Origin: a virus
DNA length: 22,073 nt
Reading direction: 5' to 3' (one strand)
Virus record (IMG/VR): IMGVR_UViG_3300030085_004610
Coordinates: 1 to 22,073 of that record
Shown here: positions 18,457-22,073 of the stretch, one piece after another
How the letters are laid out: each line of letters starts with the position of its first letter
Position numbering within the stretch: position 1 is the stretch's first letter
Made by a program: the position numbers and the translations under genes
Notes under the pieces: generated by a model
What the model saw: only the letters and a program-made list of their open reading frames with translations
What the model was told of the DNA's origin: nothing
Databases searched by the model: none

Positions 18457-19395
18457 TTACTTCAGCCCACCTTCAATGGCCCCGGTCTCATCCTTGGCCG
18501 CCAGCATGGCGCGGATGCCACCAGATCCTTCGGGCACAGGGAGGGTGAGGTTGGTCAGGTCAACACCGGGTGCGATGGCGTTGATGCCAATCTCCTTCTC
18601 GCATTGCTTGAAGAACTTGGCGCAATAAACCTCCATGGTTACGCTCTCGTGGACTTCCTCGATGTAATCGATGTCGTCCCCTTTCTTCGGAAAGAAGTCC
18701 TCAAGATTCTTGGCGGTCGGTTCCTTCCAGGTCTTGGGCACCGCGATTGCAGACTTCTGCTTTTCGCCGTACATCACAGTCCCGAAGGTGGGAGTGAAGA
18801 TCGCAGCAGCAGCCTGCTTCGGGTCAAATCCTGTGGCGCTTTTCAGGTTGTACTTATCACTGAAAGCACCCTCGAGCTGTTCAAGAAAACGCCCGTATGC
18901 AGTGACGAATTCACGAGACGCACCGCCGTGCAGTGAGAGGATCAGTGGCTTCTTGTGTGCGGCGACACCGTCCTCGTTCACGAGGTACATCAGGATCAGA
19001 CGACGACGCTTGTACGGACAAGGCTGACCAGGGTTCTTCTCTTCCCAGTCGTCGTACAGGTAGTTGTCTTGCGGGTAGATACCAACGATCTCGCCCTTGT
19101 TTTTGGAGTTCTCGATGAAGGTGGTGTCCTTCGGATTGCCGCCGTGGATGATCAGCATCCGAGGGCTTTTGAAGAACATACCTCTTTCGGTGTCTCCAGT
19201 GTTGAAGACATGCTCGTAGTCGGCTTCCGCATTAGGGAAGTCGTCAGCATCGCCAGTGAAACCACAACGGTCAAGGGCGTTTTGCTTGATGAAAAGACCG
19301 GGCTTGGTCTTCTCGTTCAGGATTTGTGCGATGGCGAGCTCACGCATCACACCCTGGTACTTCTCAGTGTTCAGGTAGCGGTCAAGAACTGACAT
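18457..19395 (-). CDS. DUF5895-like protein, replication-associated
   Basis: 312 aa from ATG 19395 (MSVLDRYLNTEKYQGVMREL). A TTG 99 bases further up would overlap the SSB stop as TTGA, but adds unconvincing sequence that spans a hairpin. Conserved-looking parts: KPGLFIKQNALDRCGF, TERGMFFKSPRMLIIHGGNP, GEIVGIYPQDNYLYDD, RRRLILMYLVNEDGVAAHKK, PLILSLHGGASREFVTAYGR. The order (large-scale SPR-L-I, then LVxFLDxxxxxLHxxPLxLxxxGAxxxxF) recalls DUF5895, known from cyanobacteria and cyanophages; tentative. Placed after SSB and dCMP deaminase, so a role in replication or recombination is likely. Possible stop-side hairpin at 18429-18446. Confidence 0.65.
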   Translation of the reverse strand: MSVLDRYLNTEKYQGVMRELAIAQILNEKTKPGLFIKQNALDRCGFTGDADDFPNAEADYEHVFNTGDTERGMFFKSPRMLIIHGGNPKDTTFIENSKNKGEIVGIYPQDNYLYDDWEEKNPGQPCPYKRRRLILMYLVNEDGVAAHKKPLILSLHGGASREFVTAYGRFLEQLEGAFSDKYNLKSATGFDPKQAAAAIFTPTFGTVMYGEKQKSAIAVPKTWKEPTAKNLEDFFPKKGDDIDYIEEVHESVTMEVYCAKFFKQCEKEIGINAIAPGVDLTNLTLPVPEGSGGIRAMLAAKDETGAIEGGLK

Positions 19396-19418
19396 AAGTT
19401 TCAACGGTTGGGACAGAG

Positions 19419-19442
19419 AAAAAGCCCTGGTTTCCCAGAGCT
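19419..19442 (-). terminator. intrinsic terminator or attenuator between SSB and DUF5895-like genes
   Basis: Minus strand: AGCTCTGG (19442-19435), GAAA tetraloop, CCAGGGCT (19430-19423), then TTTT and C-rich sequence. An 8-pair stem with one G-U pair and a GNRA loop, followed by a T-run. It sits 49 bases after the SSB stop (19491) and 24 bases before ATG 19395, so it would lower transcription into the DUF5895-like gene. Confidence 0.65.
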
Positions 19443-19490
19443 CCCCTCGTGATATGAAGTTAGCGACGGCGTCAATCCGGCGCCATAAAA

Positions 19491-20186
19491 TCAAAACGGA
19501 ATTTCGTCACCCTTAGGGACGGGTTGGGGAATCACAGTGTCTTGAGCAGACCGAACAGTAGCCTCGACCTTTGGTTCTGCTTTGTCCGGTGAGTTCTTTC
19601 CGAAGAAAGTGTATTGTCCGCCACGGACCTGAACCTTATATGCGGTACGGGTCTCTCCGTTCTTACCTGGCCAGGACTCGTACTTAAGGCGACCACCGAT
19701 TGCGATCTGCCTTCCTTTATAGATGAACTTGCGGAAGCGAGTTGCATCATCACCCCAGGCATCCAGTCGGAGGGGAACACTGTCGTCCCAGGTGAAGTTC
19801 AACAGCTTCTGCGCTGGAGCCTGACAGAGCATTCCGCAACCGAACAGATCTTCGCGACGTTGCTCAGCGATGAAGCCGACGCCACCTGCAGCCGTCACTT
19901 GATTGACGATCGTGTTGGCCGGGACAGTTTGGAACGGTGTTGTGGGAGCGATGTACATTTTGTAGTCGCTCTTGCTCGGATACATCCGACCAGTGAACAG
20001 CAGGTGGGTGCCTGGTTCATAGGCATCGATCACGAAAGTGTCACCGGCAGCCCTTGTGGGGATGAGGTACACCGGGACCGGCAGCGCCTTGGCCCCTTGG
20101 TTTTGGATTTCGACGTGCATGCAACGGACACCGCTCTCGGTTTGAGCGGATCCGATGAATTTTGCAGAAGCGAGGAGGAGGTTCAT
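19491..20186 (-). CDS. ssb: single-stranded DNA-binding protein with two OB folds
   Basis: 231 aa. The C-terminus PKGDEIPF is the acidic, hydrophobic-ended SSB tip (E. coli DDDIPF type) used to recruit partner proteins. Two OB-fold-like segments can be seen: one at about 5-90 (SAQTESGVRCMHVEIQ; GTHLLFTGRMYPSKSDYKMY) and one at about 135-197 (PLRLDAWGDDATRFRKFIYK, GRQIAIGGRLKYESWPGKNG, AYKVQVRGGQYTFFG), the second giving the typical GR-L-xxW--KNG---Y-V-V pattern. Ordinary SSBs have one. Role: protects ssDNA during replication by the D5-like machinery. ATG 20186 overlaps the deaminase stop as ATGA. A terminator follows. Confidence 0.8.
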   Translation of the reverse strand: MNLLLASAKFIGSAQTESGVRCMHVEIQNQGAKALPVPVYLIPTRAAGDTFVIDAYEPGTHLLFTGRMYPSKSDYKMYIAPTTPFQTVPANTIVNQVTAAGGVGFIAEQRREDLFGCGMLCQAPAQKLLNFTWDDSVPLRLDAWGDDATRFRKFIYKGRQIAIGGRLKYESWPGKNGETRTAYKVQVRGGQYTFFGKNSPDKAEPKVEATVRSAQDTVIPQPVPKGDEIPF

Positions 20187-20644
20187 TTGACGTTGGGATC
20201 TACAATTTCGTGACCGATTCCGGCCTCATTGAGAAGTGATGCGGCAAGTCGGAAGCTGTCCAGCCACCTATCGCAGTTGATGTCGTGGGCTGAAACAACC
20301 ACGGTAGAGACACCAGCATTAATAAGTACAGCAGCGCAGCGACTGCATGGATGGAAAGTGACGTACGCAGTGCAGCCAGAAGTGCTGACCCCATGCAATG
20401 CAGCAGTTGTAACAGCATTGACCTCTGCATGGACTGTCATTTCGTACTTGAGCTCACGGTCTGTCAGGCGTTCGATGGAGTCCTCGATGCCCATGGGCAG
20501 ACCGTTGTAGCCCACGCTGATGACTTTCTTGCCTTTGACAAGCACGCAGCCGACTTTTGTGCTGGGATCCTTACTCCAGCTGGCAACTTCGTGGGCCAGT
20601 TTTAGGAAGCGGACGTCCCACTTCCCTTGCTTAAGAATGTTCAT
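20183..20644 (-). CDS. dCMP (deoxycytidylate) deaminase
   Basis: 153 aa, zinc-dependent deaminase of the dCMP/ComEB type. Zinc and catalytic motifs: VHAEVNA with H72 and catalytic E74, and HPCSRCAAVLINAG with C100 and C103. DPSTKVGCVLVKGKKVISVG and GYNGLPMG are also family features. It converts dCMP to dUMP, supplying precursor for dTMP during rapid phage replication. Full length for the family. ATG 20644 overlaps the stop of the upstream 57-aa gene as ATGA, and its stop overlaps the SSB start likewise, so the three are translated as a unit. Confidence 0.92.
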   Translation of the reverse strand: MNILKQGKWDVRFLKLAHEVASWSKDPSTKVGCVLVKGKKVISVGYNGLPMGIEDSIERLTDRELKYEMTVHAEVNAVTTAALHGVSTSGCTAYVTFHPCSRCAAVLINAGVSTVVVSAHDINCDRWLDSFRLAASLLNEAGIGHEIVDPNVK

Positions 20645-20814
20645 TTCTTCAAAAGGTTATCTTCGATACGCTTTTTGATTTCCTCTTGGATTTGAGTCAG
20701 CCTGTTTTGCCAGACCTCCATCCATTCTTCAAGATCTTCGTGCATCTCGACAAGATCGAGGTAACTGAATTTTTCGAGAGCCCCTTGGCTGATTGCGGGC
20801 TTAGGTGATTCCAT
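20641..20814 (-). CDS. small coiled-coil protein (57 aa)
   Basis: ATG 20814 to TGA 20641-20643. Mostly one acidic/basic helix: MESPKPAISQGALEKFSYLD, LVEMHEDLEEWMEVWQNRLT, QIQEEIKKRIEDNLLKK. Heptad-like spacing of Leu/Met/Trp/Ile fits a coiled coil. No family recognised. First gene of the deaminase-SSB operon; coupling is by ATGA overlap. It was found from the overlap with the deaminase start, as it is short. Confidence 0.65.
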   Translation of the reverse strand: MESPKPAISQGALEKFSYLDLVEMHEDLEEWMEVWQNRLTQIQEEIKKRIEDNLLKK

Positions 20815-20843
20815 GGTGCTTCTGAGGAGCGATCAAACTTTAG

Positions 20844-20872
20844 TTGGGTCCTCTAGAATTACCATATATAAA
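20844..20872 (+). promoter_or_regulatory. candidate promoter for the fibre gene (sigma70-like or T4-late-like)
   Basis: TTGGGT (20844-20849), 17 bases, TATAAA (20867-20872); the -10 is good and the -35 is poor. The same AT-rich core TATATAAAA (20865-20873) also resembles the T4-type late promoter TATAAATA, in line with expression of a virion gene. It lies 29 bases upstream of ATG 20902, within the 87-base divergent gap. Confidence 0.4.
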
Positions 20873-20901
20873 AGTGTTAAGAAACATTCCGCAATAGAGA
20901 A

Positions 20902-21711
20902 ATGAGTCAAACACGCGCCCAGCTGGTCAAAGGTTTTAGCAATACGGAAGCATCGGCTGATGCAATCACGGTTGATAGTGGTGGGAATGTAGGCATCAAT
21001 GCAACGCCTGAAGCTTGGTCTGGTTTTGATGCTTTAGAAGTAAACGAGGCAAGCATTGTTTCCAGCGGTTCCGGTGATGCCTTTTTTACTGCCAATGCTT
21101 ACTACGACGGTGCGTGGAAGTACAAGGATGCAGGGGTAGCAAGAAACATCTACATGAACTCAGATGGAATCGTTTTCAGGACGGCACCTTCTGGTTCAGC
21201 TGATGGCGCGATTACATGGACAGAGTGTGGACGTTGGCGTGAAGGTGGCGGCTTAACTTTCAACGGCGACACGGCTGCTGCAAACGGTTTAGACGATTAT
21301 GAGGAGGGCACTTGGACGCCTGTAATTAAAAGTGGAACCAACACTATTAGCTACTCAGGAGGAAATCAGGTCTTTAGATATACAAAAATCGGTCGCAAAG
21401 TAACTGTTTTCTTCTCTATGAACGGAGTCACAACGTCAGGAACAACGGGCGGTAATTGTACTATTGAGGGGATGCCGTTTGCCATGGCAAGCGATGTTAC
21501 TCAGGAAAGAACAATGGGAAGTATCTTTATGTTTTATAACAGTGGATTTAGATTGGCCTCGTTTCCAGCTTGGCCGCACATGAATTCACCTAACACTAAG
21601 GTAGAGTTTTACAATAAAAGCGCTCATGACGCTCAATATGCCGGAACAAATGTTAATCAGGTTGGATCAGACACCTATTGCTTCTTTCAAATTACGTACC
21701 AAGTTGCATAG
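20902..21711 (+). CDS. tail fibre or virion structural protein
   Basis: 269 aa. The N-terminus SQTRAQLVKGFSNTEASADA and the DSGGNVGINATPEAWSGFDA stretch resemble the repeated VGIGTxxP segments of phage fibre and host-binding proteins. A module GLTFNGDTAAANGLDDYEEG, then TWTPVIKSGT, is known to me from cyanophage virion structural proteins; after it the protein is Gly/Ser/Thr/aromatic-rich beta sequence to the end. Length and the composition fit a short fibre or decoration protein. ATG 20902. The following gene in the same direction is 61 bases downstream. Confidence 0.8.
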   Translation: MSQTRAQLVKGFSNTEASADAITVDSGGNVGINATPEAWSGFDALEVNEASIVSSGSGDAFFTANAYYDGAWKYKDAGVARNIYMNSDGIVFRTAPSGSADGAITWTECGRWREGGGLTFNGDTAAANGLDDYEEGTWTPVIKSGTNTISYSGGNQVFRYTKIGRKVTVFFSMNGVTTSGTTGGNCTIEGMPFAMASDVTQERTMGSIFMFYNSGFRLASFPAWPHMNSPNTKVEFYNKSAHDAQYAGTNVNQVGSDTYCFFQITYQVA

Positions 21712-21772
21712 CGCACTGCCCGCAACGGCTTAAAACTACGCTTAAACCTGTTTCGTTCGGAGAACGTCCCTA

Positions 21773-22018
21773 ATGGCCATCACAAAGCGCACTGAACTCA
21801 AAGAAGAGATTCTGCCTAATCAAACTATCCAGATTCGCACCACCACAGTGGTCGAAGAGGATGGTGTTGAGCTGGCGCGTAACCACCACCGCCACGTTGT
21901 TGTTCCTGGTCAGGATGTGACAGCTGAACCCAATGAAGTTCAGCTGATCGCGGCTGCACTTTGGACACCTGAAGTGGTCGCTGCATATGAGGCCTCTATC
22001 GCAGAAAGCGAGTCCTGA
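21773..22018 (+). CDS. conserved small phage protein of unknown function (81 aa)
   Basis: Reading MAITKRTELKEEILPNQTIQ, IRTTTVVEEDGVELARNHHR, HVVVPGQDVTAEPNEVQLIA, AALWTPEVVAAYEASIAESE. The pattern IQ-R--T-V-EDG-E--R--HR-V-PG-D followed by WTPEVVAAYEA recurs in many marine phages, usually beside virion or tail genes; no function is established that I know of. ATG 21773 is preceded by GGAG at about -12 inside a small hairpin (CGTTC-gga-GAACG). Confidence 0.75.
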   Translation: MAITKRTELKEEILPNQTIQIRTTTVVEEDGVELARNHHRHVVVPGQDVTAEPNEVQLIAAALWTPEVVAAYEASIAESES

Positions 22019-22043
22019 TATCAGTGAGTTTCCATCCAATTGT

Positions 22044-22073
22044 GCCCCACCCTAGCCTCTCCGGTCATGGGGC
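22044..22073. repeat. partial hairpin at the window edge
   Basis: GCCCCA (22044-22049) pairs with TGGGGC (22068-22073) around an 18-base loop, 25 bases after the last stop. It could be a terminator, but the sequence that would show a T-run lies outside the window. Confidence 0.3.

Noticed and set aside
19614-20213. Plus-strand open frame (199 codons) opposite the SSB gene
   Set aside because: The minus strand carries a convincing SSB with acidic tip and OB-fold motifs; the antisense frame has none.
1-22073. Integrated element, CRISPR array or attachment sites
   Set aside because: No integrase or transposase motifs, no regularly spaced repeats, and no tRNA-linked direct repeats were seen.

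Overview
The window reads as part of the genome of a lytic (or at least phage-like) virus of a phycobilisome-bearing cyanobacterium, most likely a marine or brackish Synechococcus. The host call rests on an NblA-like phycobilisome-degradation adaptor at 2222-2437, on a second Fe(II)/2-oxoglutarate oxygenase and several small basic proteins of the sort I know from cyanophages, and on cyanophage-like fibre modules near the right end. No terminase, portal, major capsid protein, DNA polymerase, integrase, tRNA gene, rRNA or CRISPR array was seen, so the morphogenesis half of the genome lies elsewhere and the virus family cannot be fixed from this segment.

Layout. 75-1062 (+): HNH nuclease and three small basic or unknown proteins. 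1059-1856 (-): prolyl-4-hydroxylase-type oxygenase. 1991-3562 (+): acidic small protein, NblA, a possible virion protein and a lysozyme-fold protein. 3607-3894 (-): Nmad1/MazG-like protein. 3907-4167 (+): unknown. 4160-6195 (-): Dam-like methyltransferase and three unknown genes, tightly coupled. 6251-6799 (+): unknown, virion-like. 6800-9352 (-): secreted or virion-like beta protein, unknown protein, a double-HNH protein with a helix-turn-helix behind a structured leader, and a Cys-rich small protein. 9404-10967 (+): three Gln/Gly/Pro-rich proteins. 10964-17823 (-): the largest block, holding the AEP/PriCT/SF3 (D5-like) primase-helicase, a PD-(D/E)XK exonuclease, a winged-helix protein, an AbrB-like protein, a Gp157-like protein, a second Fe/2OG oxygenase and many small genes. 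17958-18348 (+): two small genes ending at a hairpin terminator. 18457-20814 (-): coiled-coil protein, dCMP deaminase, two-OB-fold SSB and a DUF5895-like protein. 20902-22018 (+): fibre-like protein and a conserved phage protein.

How it works together. The replication module is coherent: AEP primase joined to an SF3 helicase, an SSB with an SSB-type acidic tip, a RecB-like nuclease, a Gp157-like protein and dCMP deaminase for dTTP supply. NblA and the two oxygenases would act on the host. The methyltransferase and Nmad1-like protein point to nucleotide or DNA modification. Unusual features are 12 strand changes in 22 kb, convergent genes whose stop codons overlap or touch, and many genes under 60 codons packed with 4-base overlaps.
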